From Dipylidium caninum (Eukaryota; Platyhelminthes; Cestoda; Cyclophyllidea; Dipylidiidae), in the NCBI GenBank assembly GCA_017562135.1, contig QEYB01000533.1, forward strand, positions 62,001 to 126,000: a DNA stretch of 64,000 nt, read 5' to 3'. Positions 12,721-22,788 of the stretch are shown piece after piece (the stretch's first letter is position 1; each line of letters opens with the position of its first letter). The translations under genes and the position numbers were made by a program. Under the pieces are notes generated by a model, which was given only the letters and a program-made list of their open reading frames with translations, had not been told where the DNA came from and did no database searches.

Positions 12721-15004
12721 CGGCTGTTGCCTCAGTCAGTGCGGCCGACTCGTCTGAGTCCACTTGGCGTTCTTCTTCACCATTTATCCCATGCAGATGT
12801 TGCAACACAGCCCAGCCGTATGTACGGCTACTTCCTATTTCCTTCAGAGCCGAATCGTCACGAGTAGTTTTGGCTGGGTGGATCGGATTCCACAGTGATC
12901 GTCCTTCATTCTTCCTCCTTGTTGCCAACATGGTCCGGTGGTTTTTACCGAGGTGAGACGCCTTGACGATGCTCAAATTGGCGGAACGGAATCTTTGGGA
13001 CTAACATCAGCCGAGTTCTTCATTAGTGGATTTTCTCTCTCTCTAAAATGCCTCATTAATGTCTACCAGAAGGTGCTAAAGGGTTTAATCCTGCTCATCT
13101 GAGTTTATCTTGTCAAATTGTAAAGACACTAGGTTAATATTGCCACTGTCGCTCGATTTATTAAATACGCAAGAACTTGAGCCAATTTCTGCCATACTTT
13201 TTACATATTTATCCAAGTATGCATTACACGCGGTGCGCCTCGTGTGTGGCGCAAATTTTTTATAAAAATTGTTTACCCGAGACCCGCTCTACAGCAAGGT
13301 CTGTTGTTCAAAAATGCACACTCCTATCCTAATGGCATTTCATGTTTTCTCGAGGCACCCACACAAACTATCAATACCACTTAACAGATGACTTTGCACC
13401 TCGCCGTAGGACGCTGCTTAAAGCCCGGAAAATTGTCATCGCACGGTAGAGACAATTCATTACCGTCAGGAATCCGGACATTCGTCACTATTTCTCTTAT
13501 ATTCAACCATGTCGTCGAGTAAAGTGAAGGTGGTGTGGAAAGTAACTGAAATGCGTACCTCGTCCTATGGCCTCGTGAGGCTGATAACCTCGCACCAAAA
13601 GGTAAATAAATAGTAGTTTTGCGGAGAGATGACCGAAGTGTTTTTCTAACATGTATATTTAAAAAACTAAGACACTCAAGTTTACTCCACTAATTCACAT
13701 TACATATTTCGCATGCGTAAGCCTCATTTCTTTGACTGGAGTGAACTGAGAATTGTTTTACTTGAATTTACCTCATCAATGTCGGTCCATGCAGTTAGAA
13801 AGTGTCGTACATCCTTACAAATAAGCATTTAGGGCGAAGACTTTTTCATTCCCCGACAAGTAAGTTTGTTGAAAAGAGAGGAGCCCATTTCTGTGGACCT
13901 TTCCTAGTCCGCATAATCCCTGTGCATACATTCCAATAATTCCCCTCGTCAACGCTTGTGAGAAACACTAAATGCGCCGTAGTTCTCTGTGAAAACGCTA
14001 ACGGACGTTGGCATTAAACGCTTGAAGGATAAATGCGACCTGTTTCAGAATAGACACACGATTGAGAGTACCCCCACACAAAATCATTTATTGAAATGAG
14101 GCAACGTCTTCTACAAGAGAGATTTGAGTTCTGACCCATTCTCGACCAAAGTATCAGCATGGGGTGCCTCCTCCTCCGTCACCAGAATATTCGCATTAAA
14201 AGAATGTGTCTAGATTTTAATGGTCCTTTTACGTGAAGTGACAAGGTGGAAATTTACAACACTTTCGCCTATTGTTGAGATTATTTGGGAAATTAAAAGC
14301 GCATTTAGCCTGAAATCATAAAAGCGGTCTGACCGTTAGTCTTCAATTAATGGTTATGTCAGAACGATGACCGACCTCTCCTGCCCATGAACATAGTTAG
14401 GAAACCATAAATCCCGTTTGTGCATACTTGCCTCTTATTCACTTTCTATCTAATCGTAGGGGGAAAGATCCATGTCCACATCGGTTTTCACCACCTAGGA
14501 GAACATATTTAAAAAATCGGTTTTCTGGACGTGGTAACAGAATAACCGGTTCCATTGTCGCCGAGCCACATATCATTTAAGCTAATCAGATAAGCGCACA
14601 AGGCGCAGAAATAAAAGTCCCAGTGTGGTGGTATTGTCGAAAAACCGAGCCAGTAAGCATTAATCAAGATGCATAATAGGCCATTAAAAGGAATGTTGGC
14701 TTACTGCGGGAAGAAGATATACTTATCTGCTTGTTGAAGGAGGTGTTCTTGATTATTCCCTAATATCATGATTTCTCGTTGAAAAAGCGTTAGAAAAATA
14801 TTCTACTGAACTGCAATAAGTAAAATCAGTTGCAGGTAACAATAGCACAATTATACAATTCCTCCCCCTAGACGCAACTGAAACCGTGTGTGAACGATAA
14901 AAATGTAAACATAATAACATATAATCACATTAGAAGCGTACATAGGACAAATCGACTTAATTATCAGTTTTTAAACCAGGATCCTGGCCACTTGACCGGT
15001 TTCC
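12721..15004. other. No supportable gene; GC-rich to AT-rich transition
   Basis: From about 13,000 onward the sequence becomes clearly AT-richer than the left part of the window. I find no long open frame, no recognisable exon and no RNA gene. It may be intergenic sequence beyond the 3' end of the small frame at 15,005. Confidence 0.55.
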
Positions 15005-15241
15005 CTAGTGTTCTTCAAGTTTAAGCTTGCCACGCAATTCCTCGACCAATCTCTCCAAAGTTAAAACTCTTTCCTTTAGTACGCGATTTTCATTTTTCAG
15101 ATCTCCTTCTTCAACAGGTTCACTCTGATCGAAACAATCCTTAAAGAAACTGTTTGAAAGAGTTCTTGCCATGAAAAATCGAGTTGGTTTTCCAATAAGC
15201 AGCAATAGACAGAAACAGATGTAAAGGCGGAGTATAGTCAT
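15005..15241 (-). CDS. Hypothetical small leucine-zipper protein (78 codons) or terminal coiled-coil exon
   Basis: I do not recognise this protein. The frame starts with an ATG at 15,241 and ends with TAG. Residues 1-22 are hydrophobic (a signal peptide or membrane anchor if translated). An acidic linker follows, then a charged C-terminal third with a textbook heptad pattern: in NRVLKERVLTLERLVEELR the d positions are L, L, L and the a positions are V, V, followed by L. There is no basic DNA-binding region before the zipper, so it is not an ordinary bZIP. The hydrophobic N-terminus is encoded by a long pyrimidine-rich tract, which could instead be the branch and acceptor region of an intron; the true exon might then begin near 15,170. 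It lies about 1 kb beyond the NELFCD poly(A) signals on the same strand. Confidence 0.4.
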   Translation of the reverse strand: MTILRLYICFCLLLLIGKPTRFFMARTLSNSFFKDCFDQSEPVEEGDLKNENRVLKERVLTLERLVEELRGKLKLEEH

Positions 15242-15968
15242 TCTCCCTTCAACTGCCTTTAGCTAATGACATTACGGAGCTCATATGAAACAGGTAAATT
15301 CCTTAAAGACATAATTACATTGCCACCCCACAGTAAATGTCTTCACCTTAATTTTTGGAGTATTTTACTAATAATCCCCTAACCAAGTATGAAGCTCATA
15401 CGAAAAGTTCCAATCAAAAATATATGTCACATAACAATGCCATTTTACACGAGGATGAGAAAAATTCTTCCATTAGCCGTTTAGGTTCTGAGCGGATGTC
15501 GCGCTTACCTGATTGGGTTGGCTGGCTTTTCAGACAATTCAAATAATTTGATAAGAGCTGAAATCAATTCTTTAAACATGTATCATACCATTTGTGATCG
15601 CGTCAAGTATTCCTGAGTTGTCTAAGTATTTTCTAAATTCCTGCCTTCTCTCTGAGAAATCCTGCTCACAGTGGAAAATAAGTTGCTTTGCCATTTGCGT
15701 CTTTTTGAAACGGTACCAAATAAATAACACTTGTCACCTGGTTAATTTAAAGTGTGTTAAAGTCACACTACGTATTCTGAATATGAAGATTTACCACCAA
15801 CAATTGACAGTGTTTCTTAAGACTTCATGAAATTTTTAACCTTGGTTGACTTTACCTACGCGACCTTACAGTTTTCGTGAATGCAGCACTAGATTTTAAA
15901 AAGGTCTGTGAATTCTCAGACGCCCTCCGGAAATGACGCATAGTAATAACGTAACCCGACAATAGAGA
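15242..15968. other. No supportable gene, AT-rich
   Basis: Separates the leucine-zipper frame from the NELFCD 3' end. Plus-strand frames near 15,355-15,830 have no recognisable motif. Confidence 0.5.
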
Positions 15969-16096
15969 GCCCCCCACCGAGACGAAGAGCAGAAGTCCAC
16001 AGAGGAACCCCACGCACACTAGGAAGAGCCACCAGCCCGAAGCGACCCGCCCCAGACCCCCCGCGGACCGCCATCCGCCGCCGCCCGCGCGCACAT
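15969..16096. other. Abrupt GC-rich island in AT-rich surroundings
   Basis: About 125 bases of strongly GC-rich sequence, with CCGCC, GCGCGC and CCCCCCG strings, are bounded sharply on the right by an AT-rich stretch that begins ATTTATTAAATT. The minus strand is open through it and would encode a glycine-rich start followed by a hydrophobic segment, but nothing identifies a gene. It may be a small CpG-rich element, a 3' regulatory patch, or an assembly join. Confidence 0.6.
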
Positions 16097-16119
16097 TTAT
16101 TAAATTAAATTCATTTATT
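16096..16119 (-). promoter_or_regulatory. Two AATAAA polyadenylation signals for NELFCD
   Basis: On the minus strand AATAAA occurs at 16,114-16,119 and at 16,096-16,101, about 130-150 bases past the NELFCD stop. The surrounding sequence is AT-rich, as is normal for a cleavage region. Confidence 0.6.
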
Positions 16120-16248
16120 AATAATAAAAATGATTGACAAGTATGTTACATGTATGTACAAAATTTCAGAAGCCCCGGCATCGGATTCATCCTGGACTCG
16201 CAGAACCCAATTGTTCCTCGTATATGGCTAAAATAATAAAGGGATACT

Positions 16249-16428
16249 TCAGGGCAGTAGCTGGAAGAATAAAACAGGTAAAGGAGCGCGACAAGTACCC
16301 AAAAATTCCTTTACAAGATCGGTGTTCCGGCCGGCCTGAAGACCGTCTATGATATGTGGATGAGACACCAGAGGGTGAAGACAGCTCATGAAAGTCGGGT
16401 CATACGGTGGTGCCGCCACGTTGAGAAG
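16249..16428 (-). CDS. NELFCD: NELFCD exon 8 (terminal)
   Basis: Acceptor CTTTATCCTAG, then LLNVAAPPYDPTFMSCLHPL (family VLDVIAPPYTSDFVQLFLPI), DLVKEFLGTCR (family DPVTEFIAHCK), and TGA at 16,249-16,251. The C-terminus is about ten residues longer than in the human protein. Confidence 0.92.
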   Translation of the reverse strand, partial: LLNVAAPPYDPTFMSCLHPLVSHPHIIDGLQAGRNTDLVKEFLGTCRAPLPVLFFQLLP

Positions 16429-19400
16429 CTAGGATAAAGAAAAACATATATCTGCATATACAGATCAGAGTCAGATTGATTAATGCAAATTGAAGGACGC
16501 AAACTTACTTCTGTGACAAAATGTCGCGCAATTGACACATCTACACGATTTCGTTCAAAAAGCGAGTGCATGGTACGAATGGTGGGCAAGACATAGCCAC
16601 AGGTAACGAGGTGGACCAGAAGTCCCACCAACATTCGCTTATACTCCAACTGAAATTAGTAACGAAGTGTACGATGAAAAGTAGTTCGACGGAGTGTATA
16701 GCACTTCCAGAGACCGTTCAGTCTACTAGTGTTGATTCCAAAAACAACCGCGACAATAACCACAGAAAAACGAAGCATAAGCATGTGGTGCATCTAAGGC
16801 GACATCTCAAATAAGTACAATGCAGCGAGTCTCAAACCGAAGGTCGAGGATCAGATAGCCAAGGGACTAAGATCGAAACCTACCCGACACAACTGGAATA
16901 GTTGCATCGCGTTAAGGAAGGCTCGTCCAGAAAGACCCACGTCAATCGGAAGGCCCTTCCTTTTCCCACTTCTTCTTACATGACCTGCAATATAAGGTCT
17001 CATGCCACGACTAAGCCATTTGAGAATTTGTAATTTAGCATCGAGTGGAATGAGAGATGCTTCCCAGGTCTCACCCTTTTAATGAGCGCACACAGTGCTC
17101 AACCCAGTGTCACCTTTTCTTAACATTTAGGGAAGAATAATAAAAAAAATTTGAGGAATAACAAGACAAATCTTTTTAAGAACTGTTTATTTCGCTTCGT
17201 TCTTAAAAGTATGTCCATTAGTCATTAGACAGCACTGAAAAAATAAAAAAAACTTGAGGGTCGAGTGTATACTACTGATTGGGAGGTGGCAATAGACTAG
17301 CGGTCTGTTTAACTCGACTATCAGGGGCACGCACACTTCCACAAGGGATTAATAGCGATATTTTTTGACCCATGAATAAATCGAGCACCAAAAACGAAAA
17401 TCAGACCCTGCCTCGTCATGCGGCACGGACTACCAGGAAGTTTAAAAAATATTCATAAAATAAAACAAGGTGCTCCATTGGAAATAGGCATGTCCCACCT
17501 GACTGAGATCCTCCATCCCCTCCATAACGGAACCGAGGAGTTCAGTGATAAAGGAGAGCAATGCAGGCCGGATGAAGGGATTGACGGTGGCGAGTTCATT
17601 CACTACGATGCAGTATGGCTTCATGGTCTCCAAGTTGAGCTCAAAATCCACCCGCTTGGAGCGGAAAATGACCCACAAAAAGCGGAACACTCCAAAAGCA
17701 ATAGCTCGGTGGTTCAAACACTGTAAGAGGGTGGGCAGGTCGCGAAAAGATCGTAAGCTCACTGCACTGCCTGTCATCGCGTTCCACTAAGACAAAGGAC
17801 GAATGCATTGTCAAGCCTTGATGTTACACTCGAATTTGTTTGAATGCATAGCGATTTGAGTGGTTTTCTATCCCTGTGGTTGTGGGCAAAATTTAACATT
17901 CTCATGTTAATCGTAGGAGCAATTTCTTCGATTCGTAATGTAATAGCCTTAATATAGATAATTGATTCTGTGATATACGAGCTCTTTCGGTCCTCCGTGG
18001 TTTGGGCTCTAGAAGCACGGTGTTTTGCGTCACTGTACCTCATGCATAAATAAACTTATTTTTAATATACGCACTCAGTGTCCAAATTAAGGACCCGAAT
18101 GTCACAATTAAAAGACATTGAAAGCCGCTCACTTGTACACCGAAGGCGGTGTTCACTCCAGTCAGCCAATCAGAACACTAGATTATTATCATTATTATTA
18201 TTATTAAGGCATTCAACAAATGGACGTGGAATTGCGACGAAAAGCAACAACAGGCCCAACTACTCTTCCACATACACACAACCATACCTAGTAAGTTTCA
18301 CAGACACCAGGGCATCGATCAACTTTCCACTAGCAATGTAATACCAAATCAACCTCCTCCTTTATAACAAACTTGAACTATAAGTCTAATACCACTTTGC
18401 GAAATGCAAGACACTACCAGAAAGCTAACAATAAGCACTATCTAATGATGAAAATACTCGGCCTAAGATTAAAAGTAGTCTTTCTTGGGAGAAATCACAC
18501 AATTTGTTGTTAAAACAAGACATCAACATTGCTTTGATTCCTTAATTACACGAGATTCAAAGAAATTCAGAGCTTCAATGAAAGGGTTAAGCGGAAAATA
18601 GTAAACCACGAAAAAATATCCGCGGAACGACGACGCTCATTAATCACAATGCTCCGAAAACGAGAAAAGGGCGTTTTTGTTTAGCCTGTGTTCAGATGCG
18701 ACTACTTATGCTCAACGCCTGTTTTATAATTTCCAAGCTAATATTTTGTATATAGCATGAAGTTGAACGCAGTTTTAATGGCATTTAGGAGCTAGTCTTA
18801 ACGAGTATAAAATATCAGTGAATATCCAGATATTCCGATCTGTTGAGTATAATTATTGAAACTAAAAGCTGTAAGCTCAGCAAAGAGTTCAATAAACTTT
18901 ACATAAGTCTGTATCTTAGCTTTTCGGAACCATATATAACATATTTTAGACGGTCAAGTCAGATGGATGAGATATTCCTTATATTCCAACAAAATGCTCC
19001 GCACTTCCAAGCAAAACCACACGTTCAACTTACTGCAATCGAGTTGACACCAATGAAATGGAGAGAAACTCACGTGTTTGCAAATGCGACTAGCTTCCAA
19101 TACCTCTCTGTTGACATCAGCTACCCGCGAGCGGTCCAGTTTTAGGCGACGTTCAGTGGTAAAATCAACCTCCTCCATAGTTACCGAGGCATAAGCATAG
19201 AGATAGGCATAGCATTCCTGTTGATCGACCAGAAGCCGCTCCGGACTAGCAAAAAGTGCGTCGGCCAGCATCACTGCAAATTTTTGATGAAGCCGAGTTA
19301 ATAACTCACTATCAAAACCGTACCGATAATTCTTAATGTTACTGCTTTGAAACGCCCAAACCCGTTACATTCTCTTAGGGGAATGAATTGAGTTAAATTG

Positions 19401-22400
19401 CTAAAGCATCACCACGGTATTTTAGAACTAGCTGAGATTTCCATAAACGGAAATGATAAGGGAAACAGACTAATTTCACTTTCAAAAAGGGCATACATTT
19501 TCTGGCCATGTTTACGTATAGGAGAGTTACGAAGACAACCCAGTAATCTACAAAAAGTACTGGGGCAGGCATTCCTGGGTAAGATACTATAAAACATCCG
19601 ACTAGTACACGTGATATATCGATAATTCATGGTCTGTTCATAAAAAATGAGTGAAAATATGCGAATGAGGTGCCGACTAGGTGTTTTCCAAATTCTTTCC
19701 ATAAAAGTGAAACACGAGGTGTCAATAAAAAGAAAATCAATTCACTTAATCGATGTCATTAAACGAGTTGAACATTAAATGAAGCTGACCCTCCTTCGCA
19801 TGAATAAACAACTGGTGGACATGAGGTTTCGTTTGGTGTGAATGAAAGAAAATGTCTAGTCTAGCAAGTTATGTCAAGAATAAAAATGGAAAAACTAACC
19901 AATGAAGAGAGGTTGCCGAATTAGACTAACTGGAGGAGGCGCTTCCCCCCTGTATGCCGTATAAAGCTGAGGATATAAACAGGAGAAATTGATTTAGAGA
20001 ATTCAAGAAAAGTAAAACATCTCTCGAACTATATAAATGCCAACATTTGGTAGGAAATATTTAGATAACATTCTGCATTAATTCCCGACTAACACACCTG
20101 TCTATGAGTCGTAGGAATACATTTGAATACTATTTTTAGGATTTGGTAGGTGCCTATCAAAAATGACTATGTAGAGAAGACTCACCACATCAAAGTGTTG
20201 GGAGAGGAGGGATTGTTCACAAAGGATAGCACGCATTGCAGCAACTTCGGCTGGATAGTTTCGAGCGAAACAAAAGTATACGCTGTAACGACTAACGTCG
20301 TGCCCGCGTCGACTCGACTCCGACTCGAGCAGCCAAGAAAGATGCCTCGCAGCATTGTCGTTGCGTTGACGAATAAGACATTGCAAAACAGATTGGATTA
20401 TCAGGTAGGTCTGTTCACTGTGACAGCCCATCTCCTGTTCGAAGAGAAAAACAATCAGTTTAACCCTTTGACTCCAGCTGAAAGAAGCGATCTACAAGCC
20501 TTGTCGTAGGCCCCTCCAGCTTAACACAAATACTAGTTTTATTTGTACGCCCTAAAAGTACAATAAAACCAATGGAAAGCAAAGCGTGCGCTACAGAAGG
20601 ACAATAAGACACGAGTCTTACTGTGTAACTTCGTCCGCAACTAGACAAGGGAAGATGTTAGAAATCATATGGAAGCCGTGAAAGCCTCGACAGGGGCAGT
20701 AGTTACTTCTTCATTCCCGTTAACAACTAACTCTTACCAAAAGTATTTCTCATTAATTCATCTGACTGTTAATCCTAAAAAATGCTTGACAGGTGAGTTA
20801 GTGAGACAGATGCTAGCCAAGTCTGTTAGTGATGGTTTTCCAATAAATGCAGGGCTCTAGACATATGAAACACTTGACTAAGTTCAAGTTATTTTCAAGT
20901 AGAAGAGAATAATATTACTTTTGGCCCTCGAATTAACACCGGAATCCAAAACCATTTGGTGAATACTCAAGAACAGTGTTAAGGAAATGAATGTCATTCC
21001 AAGAAAATACTACGACAGGCACCACTCCAATACAAACTTAGTAAAAACTGAGGGAAATTTTTGCGATCGCCAAAGTAACCCAAAATTTTGTCAGAAAAGT
21101 AATGAAATGACGTTGTATTCTATTAGAGCCCAGTCAAGTCAACGACTGAGAGGCCATTGCATCCTAGAGTTTAATGAAACAATTGAAACGGCTTAGATTA
21201 TTGGGTCGTTTGCAGTGGATCGATCATACAAACTTAAGAGTATGGCGAAAGGCTCATTACTATGAATAAAATTTCCCAGATGTATTAATTCGTAAACAGC
21301 GCAGTCCAATAAAATCGTTCTGAAACTAAAGCATGCCTTTGCGCACTTGGCTACGATGTGAAAGACCTGTTTAAAAAATAGCTAAAGAAACAAAAGTCGC
21401 AGCATATCTCCATTGGAATGTCAAAACACACTGAACAGGAATATTAATCAATACGTTATTAAAACCCTACCATCCGTACCTATGTCGAAAAATATAAGTG
21501 CAATCTCACCAGAAAATGCCTCAAAATCTGATAAATGCCTTTCTTGTTTGGATTTGCCTCTAAATCCTGTAAATTTTGGTTAAATACCGAGTCATGTTGT
21601 TGCTGCTGTTGTTGTGACTGTGGTTGCTGGGGCGCGGAAAACATGGAAGAGGGCTTGAGGAAAGCTAAATCGTGCAAAAAAAGATCGTCATCCATCAACT
21701 CCGCGTTGGCCCCCAACAAGGGATGAAGAATATAAGCAACACATTTGAGGAAGATTTCCAGTGTATTCCAGGCCAAAGGTACTGATATAAGTTCACCAAT
21801 TAGCTCCTCTTTTACGGCAATGCAGGGCATCGTAAGAGAGAGAAATGGGCAGTCCTCGTTGCGTGGCTGCTGTGCCAACTCATAGATGGTTTGACGCCAG
21901 CGCGCTGACTCTATAAGACGACTCAGCCACTCCATTGTGTCCTAGGACCCAAAAAGGAAAAGCACTAAGATCCCCAACGGAGACAGCGTGAGTGTAAATC
22001 ACGGACTACAGTCGAGTTGTCCAACGTCATTAAGCAAACAGTAACAAATGCAGGCCTTAGAACTACTGGATTTTTTCCAAAGCTTACATTAAAATTTTCC
22101 TCAGTGAGGCACTTGATGGCTTTGTTCCTGTCGTAATTTTGCAAAATGGTCTCCATAACAACAGACTCAATTATGTTGCGAGTTGATTGAGCATCATCAT
22201 CGGTGTAAGTAAGCCATGTTCCGATTTCAAAAAGAAATTCAATTGCGCCTTTGTAACTACCAATCAACATTTCAGATGGGTCTTCCGACTCCTCACTGTT
22301 TTCCGGTGCACTACCTGTGCCACTGTTTTCTTTTGCAGTGCTCTGAACTCTATGAAATGGAAATTGTTCGACATGTCCATAGCAGTTCAAAATACCGGAT

Positions 22401-22788
22401 GACTTTCGATAAACGACAAAAAATCACGGAAAATGAACCAATGAAAGCTGTCGTGTCGCACGAGATACTAAGTTGAGACATAGACACACTCAGTGATTGT
22501 AATGTAAAATAACCTGATCGTTAATAAATGCCCCACCACTGACACTCAGAAGGATGGACCACGGGCGAGAAATATGAGCTTGTAAAATGTGAGCGGAATA
22601 AACCATTAGCTGCGACGTAGACATCTTCAGTTAATAGCTAAATAGGATACTATTAAATTCGCTTTCAACATACACTCTAATGGCCTCAGCGACAACCGAG
22701 GGGTTCTCCAGGATGGCATCCTTCCTCTTCAGGACTTTCAGCGCTTCGGCGCGATCCATTCCTCCGCGAAAAGAGGGCAGCGCATGCA
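16249..22788 (-). CDS. NELFCD: Negative elongation factor C/D (TH1-like), eight exons, complete or nearly so
   Basis: NELF-C/D is a core subunit of the nuclear NELF complex, which with DSIF holds RNA polymerase II at promoter-proximal pause sites. Eight minus-strand exons join in compatible phases with good GT-AG boundaries. From the ATG at 22,759 they give 1,896 nt including TGA, or 631 residues (human about 590). Family landmarks appear in order: WLSRLIESARWRQ (family WLEQMIAHTTWRD), GCHSEQTYL (family VCHGEHTYL), YAYLYAYASV (family YIHILAYAASV), GYVLPTIRTM, ARHFVTE, then AAPPYDP near the C-terminus (family IAPPYTS). A glutamine-rich insert in exon 3 is extra. The acidic N-terminal leader of vertebrate proteins is absent, so an upstream exon may be missing: exon 1 stays open for nine codons before the ATG. 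Uncertain details are the start and the exon 5 acceptor. Confidence 0.93.
16509..16649 (-). CDS. NELFCD: NELFCD exon 7
   Basis: Acceptor CTAATTTCAG, donor GAA|GTAAGT, 47 codons in phase 0. LVTCGYVLPTIRTM and ARHFVTE match LLSRGYVLPVVSYI and IRYFVTE of the family. Confidence 0.93.
17174..17208. repeat. 10-bp inverted repeat in a NELFCD intron
   Basis: TTTTAAGAAC (17,174-17,183) and GTTCTTAAAA (17,199-17,208) are exact complements around a 15-nt loop. It lies in the intron between exons 6 and 7. Confidence 0.75.
17499..17786 (-). CDS. NELFCD: NELFCD exon 6
   Basis: Acceptor TTTGTCTTAG, donor CAG|GTGGGA, 96 codons in phase 0. FRDLPTLLQCLNHRAIAFGV corresponds to VAELSTLYQCIRFPVVAMGV in the human protein. 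Confidence 0.92.
18182..18206. repeat. ATT trinucleotide microsatellite
   Basis: ATT units with one interruption, inside the large intron between NELFCD exons 5 and 6. Confidence 0.9.
19074..19331 (-). CDS. NELFCD: NELFCD exon 5
   Basis: Eighty-six codons ending at CAC|GTGAGT. SELLTRLHQKFAVMLADALF and QECYAYLYAYASV match the family (VELIRVPAFLDLFMQSLF; HKYIHILAYAASV). The acceptor is the least certain in the gene. I used AAG|AAT because it keeps phase 0, although a better-looking CAG lies ten bases upstream out of phase. Confidence 0.85.
20186..20434 (-). CDS. NELFCD: NELFCD exon 4
   Basis: Acceptor TCGAACAG, donor GTG|GTGAGT, 83 codons in phase 0. GCHSEQTYLIIQSVLQCL and the RRGHDVSRYSV and NYPAEVAAMRAIL segments match the family's HGEHTYLFAQAMMSVL, KGHDASQITL and SYPRACQALGAML. 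Confidence 0.92.
21510..21941 (-). CDS. NELFCD: NELFCD exon 3, with polyglutamine insert
   Basis: Acceptor TCCTAG, donor CTG|GTGAGA, 144 codons in phase 0. It holds WLSRLIESARWRQTIYELA and ISVPLAWNTLEIF, both clear matches to the TH1 family. A Q/S/P-rich insert (about 21,594-21,629) follows. Confidence 0.93.
21594..21629 (-). repeat. CAG/CAA tract encoding a Gln-rich insert in NELF-C/D
   Basis: Mixed CAA and CAG codons give QQPQS followed by six Q and H. Vertebrate NELF-C/D lacks this run at the same point. Mixed codons make it more stable than a pure CAG repeat. Confidence 0.85.
22088..22349 (-). CDS. NELFCD: NELFCD exon 2
   Basis: Acceptor CATAG, donor GTAAGC. Starts with a serine/glutamate-rich stretch and continues into a helical segment ending LTEENFN, the counterpart of IFTEEGE in the vertebrate protein. 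Enters in phase 2 and leaves in phase 0. Confidence 0.85.
22674..22788 (-). CDS. NELFCD: NELFCD exon 1 (first recognisable)
   Basis: Begins after a TTTTAG acceptor and contains ATG at 22,757-22,759. It reads MDRAEALKVLKRKDAIL, matching the family's LHKFSTRDYIMEPSIF region. It ends at a GTATGT donor in phase 2. Because an acceptor precedes it, a 5' exon, either untranslated or with a few extra residues, is likely. Confidence 0.7.

Noticed and set aside
15852..16094. 80-codon minus-strand frame with a hydrophobic segment across the GC-rich island.
   Set aside because: The frame is driven by GC composition, lies in the NELFCD 3' region past the stop, and has no supporting motif.
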